This document shows positions 6,518-13,946 of a stretch of DNA of 19,055 nucleotides, one piece after another (the stretch's first letter is position 1; each line of letters opens with the position of its first letter). Source of the DNA: Bacillota bacterium (GTDB lineage Bacteria; Bacillota; Clostridia; Christensenellales; CAG-138); NCBI GenBank assembly GCA_023435025.1, contig JAEYSE010000113.1:1-19055 (forward strand), given 5' to 3'. The notes below the pieces were generated by a model. The model was not told where the DNA came from. It saw only the letters and a list, made by a program, of their open reading frames with translations, and searched no databases. The position numbers were made by a program, and so were the translations under genes.

Positions 6518-8243
6518 ATTCGTCCACTCCTTTGCGCTGGGAAGCAAAGACTTCGCGGTAGATTTCGCTTTGCTGCATCAGTTCCTCGTGCGTACCGGCC
6601 GCGCTGACTTTTCCTTCGTCAAGCACCACGATCTGGTCTGCGTCCATTATGGAAGCGACACGCTGCGCGATGATGATGGTGGTCATCCCCGCAAGCTCTT
6701 GCTTGAGGCCACTACGGATACGGCGGTCGGTATCGGTATCGACAGCGCTCGTGCTGTCGTCCAGTATCATGATTTTCGGGCGCTTAATGAGTGCGCGTGC
6801 AATGCACAGCCGCTGCTTCTGGCCGCCGGAAAGGTTGACGCCGCCCTGGCCCAACTCCGTATCGTAGCCTTTGGGGAAGCTCATGATAAAATCATGCGCC
6901 TGCGCGATACGGCAGGCTTTTTGTATTTCTTCGTCCGTAGCGCCCTCATTGCCCCACTTCAGGTTTTCGCGTATGGTACCGGAAAACAGCACGTTATTCT
7001 GCAGTACGATCGCCACCGAGTCCCGCAGTGCCTTCAGGTCATACTTTCGCACATCGTTTCCACCCACAAGGACGCTTCCCTCTTCCACGTCATACAGACG
7101 CGGAATAAGCTGCACCAGCGTGGTCTTGGCGGAACCTGTCGCACCCATTATACCGACCGTCTGCCCTGCCGGAATGGTAAGGTCGATGTCGCTGAGCGTT
7201 GGCTCGCCAGAGCCTGCGCTGTAACGAAAACGTACGCTTTTGTATGCAACGCTTCCGTCCGGTACTTCCGGTATGCCTCCCTTGGGGCTTACGATATTCG
7301 ATTTTTCCTGCAGCACCTCCGCAATACGGGCAAAGGAGGCGCGGGTAATAACGAGCATCATGAATACCATGCCCATCATCATCAAAGACACCAGGATTTG
7401 GCTGGTATAGCTGATAAAGCTCATCAGATCACCGGTGAGCATGGTACCGTTGATGATGCGCACGCCACCAAACCAGGAGATGGCGATCATACATCCGTAC
7501 ATCACAAGCATCATGGCAGGCATGATGAATATGACGATACGCTCGGCGCTGTACTGCAGCTGCATGACCCGGGTGGAAACCTCGCGGAATTTCTCTGTCT
7601 CATGGTTCTCACGCACAAACGCCTTAACCACGCGGATGCCAATAAGATCTTCCTGGACGTTGCGGTTCATTTTATCGTACTCCGCAAGCATCTTTTTAAA
7701 GCGCGGATGCGCATTGGACATCACAAAAGCCAACGTTGCGCCCAGCACAGGCACCGCAATCAAGAATACCGTTGCAAGTTCCGTATTGATGGTTACGGCC
7801 ATAATGACCGCAAACACCAGCATGACAGGCGCACGTACCGCAAGACGCAACGTCATCATAAATGTATTTTGCACGCTGGTGACGTCCGTGGTTAGCCTTG
7901 TTACAAGGCTTGCCGTGCTGAAGCGGTCAATGTTGGAAAACGAAAAATCCTGTATCTTCGCAAACATCCCGCGTCTGAGGTTCTTTGCAAATCCGGCGCC
8001 TGCCGTGGAAGAAAGGCGAGAGGTCAGCATACCAAAGCACAGCGAGAGAATCGCCATGCCGATCATAATCAGCCCGATTCGCGTAATATACGCCATATCA
8101 CGGTTGGCAATGCCGATGTTGATAATACGTGACATGAGGAAAGGTATGGTAACTTCCAGCGCTACTTCCAGCACCATCGTAATTGGCGCAAGAATGGCTT
8201 GTTTTTTGTATGCGCCCAAGTGGCGCAACAGCGGTTTTAGCAT
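6504..8243 (-). CDS. ABC exporter half-transporter (degenerate NBD subunit of a heterodimer)
   Basis: A 579-residue permease-ATPase with six TM segments in roughly residues 15-310. The NBD has Walker A GATGSAKT (367-374, with Ala where Gly is usual before Lys) and a canonical LSGGQ (471-475). Walker B is ILDDSTSAVD with Asp496 at the catalytic Glu position, and Gln527 replaces the switch His (AQR instead of AHR). The Glu-to-Asp and His-to-Gln pair is the classic mark of the non-hydrolytic site in heterodimeric exporters. It follows marR with a 7-base overlap and has AAGGAG eight bases ahead of its ATG. With the downstream gene it should form one exporter, plausibly for toxic or signalling small molecules, under MarR control. 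Confidence 0.93.
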   Translation of the reverse strand: MLKPLLRHLGAYKKQAILAPITMVLEVALEVTIPFLMSRIINIGIANRDMAYITRIGLIMIGMAILSLCFGMLTSRLSSTAGAGFAKNLRRGMFAKIQDFSFSNIDRFSTASLVTRLTTDVTSVQNTFMMTLRLAVRAPVMLVFAVIMAVTINTELATVFLIAVPVLGATLAFVMSNAHPRFKKMLAEYDKMNRNVQEDLIGIRVVKAFVRENHETEKFREVSTRVMQLQYSAERIVIFIMPAMMLVMYGCMIAISWFGGVRIINGTMLTGDLMSFISYTSQILVSLMMMGMVFMMLVITRASFARIAEVLQEKSNIVSPKGGIPEVPDGSVAYKSVRFRYSAGSGEPTLSDIDLTIPAGQTVGIMGATGSAKTTLVQLIPRLYDVEEGSVLVGGNDVRKYDLKALRDSVAIVLQNNVLFSGTIRENLKWGNEGATDEEIQKACRIAQAHDFIMSFPKGYDTELGQGGVNLSGGQKQRLCIARALIKRPKIMILDDSTSAVDTDTDRRIRSGLKQELAGMTTIIIAQRVASIMDADQIVVLDEGKVSAAGTHEELMQQSEIYREVFASQRKGVDEYAKA

Positions 8244-8755
8244 GACGTTTTCTCCTTCAATTCTTCCTCATGCATTTTATGTTTCAACAGCATGAGCGCC
8301 TGGAAATCCATTTGATCGATCTCGATTTTCGCCAGTTGCGCGGCGTTTTTGATCAACTTATGCATCAATTGGATCAGCGTATTCGTCTCTTCATCACTCA
8401 AAACAGAAAACACTTCGGCATCCAGTTCAAAGAAGCGTTGTCTGCATGCCTCGGAAACCTGTTCCCCTGTTTGCGTTAAATACAGACGATTGCAGCGCTG
8501 ATCCTCCATCGTTTGTTTCTCCAGCAATCCATCGCGCTGCATGCGTTTTGTAGATTGCGCCACCGAGGATGGGGATACAAAAAGGGCCTCCGCAATCTGT
8601 ACCTGCGAACACCCAGGATTCATACGGATATATTCCAGCACCGGAAGCTGGCCCCGGTGCAACGGTGAAGCTTCCGCCAGCTTGCGTTGCAGCATCCGAC
8701 GCACGCAAATCAACTTTTCAAGCTGCAGCATTGCATCCAAGTAACGTTCGGACAT
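8237..8755 (-). CDS. MarR-family transcriptional regulator
   Basis: A 172-residue winged-helix regulator. The region about 35-100 carries the MarR fold: RGQLPVLEYIRMNPGCSQVQIAEALFVSPSSVAQSTKRMQRDGLLEK, read here as separate motifs RGQLPVLEYI, QIAEALFVSPSSV and MQRDGLLEK, then a wing with DQRCNRLYLT. Long flanking helices dimerise. MarR proteins commonly repress exporter operons and release DNA on binding the exporter's substrate. The ATG at 8755 is chosen because GAGGAG lies seven bases ahead; the ATG at 8770 has no ribosome binding site. It is the first gene of a three-gene operon with overlapping reading frames. The operator TGAAGTACTTCA lies in its own 5' region. Confidence 0.93.
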   Translation of the reverse strand: MSERYLDAMLQLEKLICVRRMLQRKLAEASPLHRGQLPVLEYIRMNPGCSQVQIAEALFVSPSSVAQSTKRMQRDGLLEKQTMEDQRCNRLYLTQTGEQVSEACRQRFFELDAEVFSVLSDEETNTLIQLMHKLIKNAAQLAKIEIDQMDFQALMLLKHKMHEEELKEKTSC

Positions 8756-8774
8756 TCCGATTCTCCTCATTTAG

Positions 8775-8801
8775 TGAAGTACTTCATTATTTCGCACTTC
8801 A
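8775..8801. promoter_or_regulatory. Probable MarR operator
   Basis: A perfect 12-bp palindrome TGAAGTACTTCA (8775-8786) is followed by a second ACTTCA half-site (8796-8801). The sites lie between the -10 box and the marR start, overlapping the expected transcription start, so binding would repress the operon. Confidence 0.6.
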
Positions 8802-8803
8802 CC

Positions 8804-8832
8804 ATTATGCTCCCGCAAATTTTTATTGTAAA
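8804..8832 (-). promoter_or_regulatory. Sigma-A promoter of the MarR-ABC-ABC operon
   Basis: On the minus strand, TTTACA (8827-8832), a 17-base spacer and CATAAT (8804-8809). The start would fall near 8797, inside the repeated ACTTCA sites. Confidence 0.7.
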
Positions 8833-8923
8833 GAGGCGAATATGACGCGAATGTTAAAAAAAGCGGGCCAGAATAAAAACGCCGTTTTTCAATTTCTTCA
8901 TTTGCAGTAGGCCATGTATATTC

Positions 8924-8951
8924 TTGCAATATCCCGGCATGGTGATATACT
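8924..8951 (+). promoter_or_regulatory. Sigma-A promoter of the DUF5058-M20 operon
   Basis: TTGCAA (8924-8929), a 16-base spacer and TATACT (8946-8951), each one mismatch from consensus, 29 bases ahead of the GTG start. It is divergent from the MarR promoter. Confidence 0.65.
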
Positions 8952-8979
8952 TTATATTATTTTTAGGGGAGGGCTGCCT

Positions 8980-9705
8980 GTGAAGGAATTTGATGTAAAC
9001 AGCGGATTTATGTATGTCATGGCAGGCATTGTCGTATGTTTCGTGCTGGCACAGTCCATCTTTTTCCTGGTAAAGTCGTGGAGGCGGGCAAAAACGCTGG
9101 GGATGCAGCGTTCCATATTGCGGGGCACCGTGATTTCGAGCGCATTGTTCTCAATTGCTCCAGCAATCGCCATATTGCTTGGCGTCGTTACGCTAAGTAA
9201 ATTCCTCGGGCTGCCGCTGCCTTGGATCAGGGAAAATATCATTGGCGCGCTTACCTATGAACTCCCCGCAGCACTTGCAGGCGCCTCCGCGACGGGTGCG
9301 GATACCACCAGGCCCATTACGGACCCTCGCGCATTTTCCACGATCACATGGGTGATGTCGCTGGGCATTATACCTGGCCTTATTCTTGTCCCGTTATTCG
9401 CGAAGAAGATCCAGAGCGGCGTTATGAAACTGGGTATGAAGGATAAGAAATGGGGCGAACTGTTTATGTCTGCCCTCTTTATCGGTATGATCGCAGCCTT
9501 CCTCGGCATGGTATTTAAAGATATCAACACCGGCCTTGCTGGGTGGGTTCCGGTATTTGTCATGCTTGTTTCCGCCGTTGTGATGGGGATCATCGGCATA
9601 TTGATTAAAAAGTGTAAGATAACGTGGCTGGAAGAATACGCACTGCCGTTTAGCATGCTCTGCTCGATGGCGGCAGCCATTCCCATCACCAACTGGGTCA
9701 GGTAA
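8980..9705 (+). CDS. DUF5058-family integral membrane protein
   Basis: A 241-residue very hydrophobic protein with about six membrane segments. The N-terminus (FDVNSGFMYVMAGIVV) and the segments ISSALFSIAPAIAILLG and ALTYELPAALAGASATGAD match what I recall of the uncharacterised DUF5058 family. The GTG at 8980 is the start because GGGGAGGG lies seven bases upstream and the homology begins there; an earlier ATG at 8914 would precede the promoter's -10 box. It is the first gene of a tight three-gene operon. No transport signature is known for the family; pairing with a second membrane protein suggests a two-subunit carrier, which is inference. Confidence 0.82.
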   Translation: MKEFDVNSGFMYVMAGIVVCFVLAQSIFFLVKSWRRAKTLGMQRSILRGTVISSALFSIAPAIAILLGVVTLSKFLGLPLPWIRENIIGALTYELPAALAGASATGADTTRPITDPRAFSTITWVMSLGIIPGLILVPLFAKKIQSGVMKLGMKDKKWGELFMSALFIGMIAAFLGMVFKDINTGLAGWVPVFVMLVSAVVMGIIGILIKKCKITWLEEYALPFSMLCSMAAAIPITNWVR

Positions 9706-9721
9706 ATAAGGAGGAAACAAC

Positions 9722-10384
9722 ATGAAGAGAGAACTTTCCTATATCGATTCCGTTCACCGCAGCGGCCGTATTTGGGTTTTTTGCGCGTTGCTTATGATGA
9801 TTGCGCTGCCTTCCGCTATCAGCATTTACTATGATGCCTGGCCTATCCCCCACCAGCTGCTGGCTGGTTTTATGGCGGTAGCGCCGATATTTTGGACGGT
9901 GGGTACCATTGAAGTGTTTACCTATACGCCGATGCTTGGCGCAAGCGGCACCTACCTTGGATTTGTGACGGGCAACCTCACCAGCCAGAAGGTTCCCTGC
10001 GCACTCAACGCAATGGAAGCCGCCAAGGTTGCACCGGGGTCGGAAGAAGGCGAAGTCGTCTCCGCCATCGCAATCGCCACAAGTACGATCGTCACCTCTT
10101 TGATTCTTGCCGCGGGCGTGCTTCTGCTTTCCCAGCTGCAGCCCATTCTGGAGGCTCCCGTGCTTGCGCCCGCGTTTGCCAGCATTCTTCCTGCGCTGTT
10201 TGGCGCTTTGGGCGTGGTATTGATCTCAAAGAACTGGAAGATTGCCATCGCGCCGCTATTTGCCATGCTCTTGCTGTTCATATTCGTTCCGGCACTTGCA
10301 GACGCCGTCGGTGTGCTCGTTCCCGTCGGTGCCCTCATCGCATTGGGCGCCGCACGCATCTTATATAAGAAAGGGCTGGTATAA
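9722..10384 (+). CDS. Uncharacterised multi-TM membrane protein, partner of DUF5058
   Basis: A 220-residue protein with about five to six hydrophobic segments and a short charged N-terminus (MKRELSYIDSVHRSGR). A hydrophilic loop after LGASGTYLGFVTGN carries VPCALNAMEAAKVAPGSEEGE. The Gly/Asn-rich re-entrant-looking segment and the following polar loop resemble the substrate-binding regions of secondary carriers, but I do not recognise a named family. It has a strong AAGGAGG site seven bases before ATG, starts 16 bases after the DUF5058 gene and ends 3 bases before the M20 gene. Its most likely role is as second subunit of a DUF5058-containing transporter. Confidence 0.72.
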   Translation: MKRELSYIDSVHRSGRIWVFCALLMMIALPSAISIYYDAWPIPHQLLAGFMAVAPIFWTVGTIEVFTYTPMLGASGTYLGFVTGNLTSQKVPCALNAMEAAKVAPGSEEGEVVSAIAIATSTIVTSLILAAGVLLLSQLQPILEAPVLAPAFASILPALFGALGVVLISKNWKIAIAPLFAMLLLFIFVPALADAVGVLVPVGALIALGAARILYKKGLV

Positions 10385-10387
10385 ATC

Positions 10388-11821
10388 ATGTGGTGGCTCT
10401 TTTTCCCTGCGCTTATCGTTGTATTCCTTGCGGTGCTCGTCATCCGGGCGCTGCGCTTTGCACCCCCAAAAAAGGAGCGCTCCACCTCTACTTCGGTGGA
10501 GATGGATGAAGAACGCGCATTCGAGAGCCTCTCCCTAATGGTGCAGTGCAAGACGGTTTCTTCCTATGATAAATTCAAGGAGGACGATGCCGAGTTTTCA
10601 AAGTTCCAGGAGCTCTTAAAGGAGCGCTATCCACGGCTTTATGCAACATGCCCGCCGGAGCATATCGGCAGGCGGGGCCTTCTGTTTCATTGGAAGGGAA
10701 AAAACGGCGGTGCGCCTTCGGTCTTTATGTCCCACTACGACGTCGTTCCGGCCGAAGAGAGCGCCTGGCAAAAGCCTCCCTTCTCAGGTTTACGGGAAAA
10801 CGGTGAAATCTGGGGCCGTGGAACGCTGGATACCAAATGTACGCTGTGCGCGGCGCTCGAATCTGCGGAAACGTTACTCAAGCAAGGGTTTGTACCCGAA
10901 AACGATATCTACTTTTCCTTTGCAGGAGACGAAGAGGTTGCCGGAACCGACGCGCCGGATATCGTGGAGTATTTACACGCGCGCGACATCACCCCTGCAT
11001 TGGTGGTGGATGAAGGCGGCGCTGTGGTAAGCGGGGTATTTCCGGGCCTTACAGGGCAATGCGCGCTGATCGGCACCGGTGAAAAAGGAATGCTCAACCT
11101 GGAATTCAAGGTGATAAGCACGGGCGGGCATGCCTCAGCACCCCCGCCGCATACGCCGGTGGGGGTGCTGGCTTCCGCTGTCACCAAAGTGGAGAGTAGG
11201 CCCTTCCGACGTCAGATGCCCAAACCTACGAAGGAAATGTTTGATACGCTGGGCCGCTACTCTTCCTTTGCCTATCGGTTACTGTTTGCAAACCTCTGGT
11301 GCTTTGGTTGGCTTCTGGACACGATCGCCAAAGCAAAAGGCGGAGAGCTCAATGCGCTCATGCGGACCACCTGCGCGTTTACCATGATGCAGGGCAGCAG
11401 CGCTACCAACGTGATTCCCCCGTCCGCCACGGTTGGCGCAAACCTGCGGCTTTTGGGGACCGAGACCATGGAGAGTGCGTCTGCCTATATCCGCAACATC
11501 ATAAAGAATGACTCCGTGGAGCTTCGCATGGTGCATGGTATGAACCCTTCTCCTCACTCACGCACGGATACCGAGGGCTGGAAGCGCCTGACCGAGGCTG
11601 TGGAAGAAACCTGGCCGGAGGCGATTGTTTCCCCGTACATGATGTTTGCCTGCAGCGATTCGCGGCATTATTGCCGCATAAGCGAGAATGTGTTCCGCTT
11701 CTCTGCCATGCGGCTATCGGCGGATGACCGCAAACGCATCCATGGCAACGACGAACGAATAACTGAAACCCAGCTAAAAGAGTCCCTAGCATTTTACCTG
11801 CGCATCTTACAAAAGAGCTAA
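10388..11821 (+). CDS. Membrane-anchored M20-family metallopeptidase (CPS1/PM20D1-like)
   Basis: A 477-residue enzyme of the M20 di-zinc peptidase family. One TM segment (residues 2-22) is followed by a basic stretch (RALRFAPPKK). Metal and catalytic residues are in place: His116 and Asp118 (SHYDVVP), bridging Asp148 (WGRGTLDTK), Glu182-Glu183 (GDEEVAGTD), Asp208 (VVDEGG) and a C-terminal His in SDSRHY. A dimerisation (lid) domain with STGGHAS sits in the middle. The length and anchor resemble carboxypeptidase S and PM20D1, which hydrolyse peptides or N-acyl amino acids. No basic residues precede the TM but several follow it, so the positive-inside rule places the catalytic domain in the cytoplasm. 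The gene begins 3 bases after the partner membrane gene with only a weak ribosome binding site, consistent with translational coupling. Substrate unknown. Confidence 0.9.
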   Translation: MWWLFFPALIVVFLAVLVIRALRFAPPKKERSTSTSVEMDEERAFESLSLMVQCKTVSSYDKFKEDDAEFSKFQELLKERYPRLYATCPPEHIGRRGLLFHWKGKNGGAPSVFMSHYDVVPAEESAWQKPPFSGLRENGEIWGRGTLDTKCTLCAALESAETLLKQGFVPENDIYFSFAGDEEVAGTDAPDIVEYLHARDITPALVVDEGGAVVSGVFPGLTGQCALIGTGEKGMLNLEFKVISTGGHASAPPPHTPVGVLASAVTKVESRPFRRQMPKPTKEMFDTLGRYSSFAYRLLFANLWCFGWLLDTIAKAKGGELNALMRTTCAFTMMQGSSATNVIPPSATVGANLRLLGTETMESASAYIRNIIKNDSVELRMVHGMNPSPHSRTDTEGWKRLTEAVEETWPEAIVSPYMMFACSDSRHYCRISENVFRFSAMRLSADDRKRIHGNDERITETQLKESLAFYLRILQKS

Positions 11822-11831
11822 AAAAACAATT

Positions 11832-11858
11832 AAAAGGGCGTCAAAGACGCCCTTTTTT
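11832..11858 (+). terminator. Rho-independent terminator of the DUF5058-M20 operon
   Basis: An 11-bp stem AAAAGGGCGTC/GACGCCCTTTT with an AAA loop is followed by T residues, 10 bases after the M20 stop codon. The same stem recurs at 15801-15825. Confidence 0.92.
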
Positions 11859-12037
11859 CGTCACCGCAATTCCTTATAACAATCCCAATAATTTATTATT
11901 TCATGCGATTTCGCGGTTCTATGATCCGATCACAGAAAATTCATATCTCCACCCTAGTTTTTTAAGCCTTTGCTGCGAATATTTTAGTAATCCGAAAATG
12001 TGGGAGAACAATACCAAAGACCAAGGGAGTGAACAAA

Positions 12038-13183
12038 ATGATGCGTAAAAAGAAGTACCTGGCGGTGATCGCCCTCCTGCTCGTAGCGGCAATGGTTTCC
12101 ACGGCCACACTGGCGTATGCACCGCACAACGGAAAATCGTCTGTTCAAAGCGAGCAGCCAGGCGGCAAGAAAACGCAAAAAGAAAACGCGAAGCAGAATG
12201 AGAATAAGGGCGGTACGCAGGGGCAGGAGAAATCCAACCAGGGCAGCCAAAAAAAGCCGGACCAGAGCAGCAAGCAGCAAGGCAAGCCTGATAACCGGAA
12301 GGATTCACTGGACATTGAGGAAATTCGGGCCTCTATCGCCGCAGTCACCGACGTTGACAAGCAGAGCAGCCTTACCGCACTCCTAAACGCGTATGAAACT
12401 GCGCTTGCCAATGAAGAAAGCGGCAGAACCGGCGGCGCCGATAAACAAACCATGAAAGCCTTGGCGGATGCCGCAGAAGCAGCTGAGAACGCTCTGGTTA
12501 AGGCTCTTTCGGATGCGGGGATAGCCGACGAAGAAAACAAATCCAACGGCGTCGGAAAGGGGCCACAAGGGCCCAAACACCTCGACCTGACTACCATCGA
12601 GGCATCCATCGCCAAGTTGAACAACCCGGAGTTACAAGCCTCCCTTACCGCGCTCGTAACAGCATACAAGACTGCGCTCGCCAATGAACAATCCGGCATA
12701 GCAAACGGCTTGGATGAGGCCACCATAGCAGCTTACCGCAAGGCGGTGGAAGACGCCAAGGCTGCCGTATTGAAGGCGCTTACCGGCGCAGGGATTCGCG
12801 ATTCGGAGACCGCAACACCAAGTTCCCTGCCCAAAGGGCAACAGAAGAAGCTGCTTGATATCAATGCCATTACGGCTTCAATTACGACTGTGACCGATGC
12901 CCAAACCCAGGCATCCCTGACTACCCTGACGGAAACGTATAAGGCCGCTGTTGCCAATATGGAAAACGCGTGGGCTACTGGGGATGACGCCACAAAAGAG
13001 GCCACCCGTGAAGCGGTGAATGCAGCCGAAAAAGCCTTGATTGAGGCACTCAACGGCGCAGGAATCAGCACCGCGGAGACTCCCAACTCCGTGCAAAAAC
13101 CTCCGCAAGAGCAGAGGGTAACGGGCATTTGGGTAGCCGTTGTCAATTGGTTCTCCAACCTGTTTGGAAAGCTCACAAAGTAA
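12038..13183 (+). CDS. Secreted triple-repeat protein with disordered linker and aromatic amphipathic C-terminus
   Basis: A 381-residue protein I do not recognise. Residues 1-28 form a signal peptide (MMRKKK, then a hydrophobic core ending VSTATLAYA). Residues 30-90 are a Lys/Gln/Asn/Gly-rich linker that should be disordered. Three helical repeats follow at about 92-163, 184-253 and 274-343, each with (I)xASI-x(8)-QxSLTaLxxaYkxAlANxexg and ending eKALxxALxgAGI. The C-terminus (363-381) is amphipathic with two Trp and two Phe (GIWVAVVNWFSNLFGK). ATG 12038 is preferred over GTG 12029 because GGGAG lies eight bases upstream. The repeats look like three-helix wall- or surface-binding modules, and the protein should act outside the cell. 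No promoter stands out in the 170 bases before it. It is encoded convergent to rsgI. Confidence 0.85.
   Translation: MMRKKKYLAVIALLLVAAMVSTATLAYAPHNGKSSVQSEQPGGKKTQKENAKQNENKGGTQGQEKSNQGSQKKPDQSSKQQGKPDNRKDSLDIEEIRASIAAVTDVDKQSSLTALLNAYETALANEESGRTGGADKQTMKALADAAEAAENALVKALSDAGIADEENKSNGVGKGPQGPKHLDLTTIEASIAKLNNPELQASLTALVTAYKTALANEQSGIANGLDEATIAAYRKAVEDAKAAVLKALTGAGIRDSETATPSSLPKGQQKKLLDINAITASITTVTDAQTQASLTTLTETYKAAVANMENAWATGDDATKEATREAVNAAEKALIEALNGAGISTAETPNSVQKPPQEQRVTGIWVAVVNWFSNLFGKLTK
12311..13066 (+). repeat. Three tandem coding repeats, period about 91 codons
   Basis: Within the secreted protein, three units begin near 12311, 12587 and 12857. They share the core SLT-A/T-L...Y(E/K)xAlAN and the closing ALxxAGI, but have diverged clearly, so duplication is old. 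Confidence 0.8.
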
Positions 13184-13200
13184 GCTTACCTTCTATGCAG

Positions 13201-13236
13201 CGGCTCCCCTGCAATCGGGGAGCCGTTAGCTTTTTT
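13201..13236 (+). terminator. Rho-independent terminator of the triple-repeat gene
   Basis: Stem CGGCTCCCC/GGGGAGCCG (13201-13209 with 13217-13225), a 7-base loop, then TTAGCTTTTTT. It begins 17 bases after the stop codon. Confidence 0.88.
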
Positions 13237-13750
13237 GTTTCTCTGTTTCAGGGTTCATTCAGTTCGGTAAAGGCCACGCTGCGTTACGGCAAGCCGCCGT
13301 CTTTTCGCTCCTTTGTTCACCGGGTTATGCCAGCTCATATTAATCGGCTTCGCCCTGTGAACTCCCCCAAGGGAACCAAGATGCCAAGGCGAACACCGAT
13401 CTTTTGATCGGTTCACTCCTTTGGCGGCGACCCGTAGGCCTAATACCCGAGGCGCAGCCAGCCAGGGCTCTCCTTGCCAGTTCTCATTTGGGAAGCCCTT
13501 GGTTTGGGGGGATGTCGAGACTCCGCCAGTGGCGGAAGAAGGGGGTGGGCCATTGTCAAAGGCAGAAAAACGGTCTGGAGGACCGTTTGGAAGCCAGAAC
13601 CGGTGTCCGCTAGCAGATCCTTGGCACCAAAGTCCAAGGTTGCAAGGGAACACAAAGCATTTTTCATGCGGTTGCGAACTTCATGCCAATGCCTTCCATG
13701 TACTGCCTTGAACAATAACGGCTCCCCTGAGGGGGAGCCGTTATTGTTTG
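13237..13750. repeat. Hairpin-rich, apparently non-coding block; possible degenerate dispersed repeat
   Basis: About 500 bases with no credible gene. Short overlapping frames exist on both strands but lack ribosome binding sites, and their translations are rich in Pro, Gly, Arg and Ser without domain character. The block holds several perfect hairpins: ACCGATC/GATCGGT with a TTTT loop (13395-13412), TCCGCC/GGCGGA (13522-13536), AAACGGTC/GACCGTTT (13568-13588), a longer-range AGGGCT/AGCCCT pairing (13464-13499), and the long hairpin at 13711-13748. Segments such as CTCCCCCAAGGGAACCAAG resemble the modular REP-like repeats scattered in many clostridial genomes. This is recollection, not a search result. 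An unrecognised structured RNA is the other possibility. Confidence 0.4.
13711..13748. repeat. Perfect 17-bp inverted repeat (long hairpin)
   Basis: The arm AACAATAACGGCTCCCC (13711-13727) pairs perfectly with 13732-13748 around a TGAG loop. The core CGGCTCCCC/GGGGAGCCG is identical to the terminator stem at 13201-13225. No T run follows on the plus strand beyond the stem's own TTATTGTTT, so its role as terminator is unclear. Confidence 0.7.
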
Positions 13751-13850
13751 AGTCTCAAATCCGACGCGCAGATTGTGAGGTTTAATCAAATCAGGGAGTG
13801 CAACTCCCCCACATCACTAAAAATAAGGCTGAAAGCAAATGCAGGGAGAA

Positions 13851-13875
13851 CGGCTCCCCCTAGCCGGAGGAGCCG
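13851..13875 (-). terminator. Possible weak terminator downstream of rsgI
   Basis: Stem CGGCTCC/GGAGCCG (13851-13857 with 13869-13875) lies about 70 bases after the rsgI stop. It is the third hairpin here with a GGCTCC core. It lacks a clear T run on the minus strand. A further GGGAGT/ACTCCC hairpin lies at 13794-13808. Confidence 0.35.
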
Positions 13876-13946
13876 TCCTAAAATCATTGTTCGGGGCTTA
13901 TTTCATCCCGCTAAGCACAGCCCATTGATCTACCGCTTGATGAAGA

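Noticed and set aside
6441..7895. Plus-strand 484-residue frame with a His-rich translation
   Set aside because: It is antisense to both ABC genes; the histidines come from the reverse complement of ATG/GTG-rich membrane segments.
8914..8979. N-terminal extension of the DUF5058 protein from ATG 8914
   Set aside because: It would begin upstream of the operon's -35 and -10 boxes and lacks a ribosome binding site; GTG 8980 has an excellent one.
11860..12037. A sigma-I promoter ahead of the triple-repeat gene
   Set aside because: CCCTA and CGAA elements are present, but the spacing (about 19) does not match the 14 seen before sigI, so I do not claim it.
13255..13653. Minus-strand 132-residue frame in the intergenic block
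   Set aside because: No ribosome binding site, no recognisable fold, Pro/Gly/Arg-rich translation across hairpins. It is better explained as non-coding repeat DNA, although a search could change this.
13421..13711. Plus-strand 96-residue frame in the same block
   Set aside because: It overlaps frames in other phases with equal merit, and no start signal or domain supports it.
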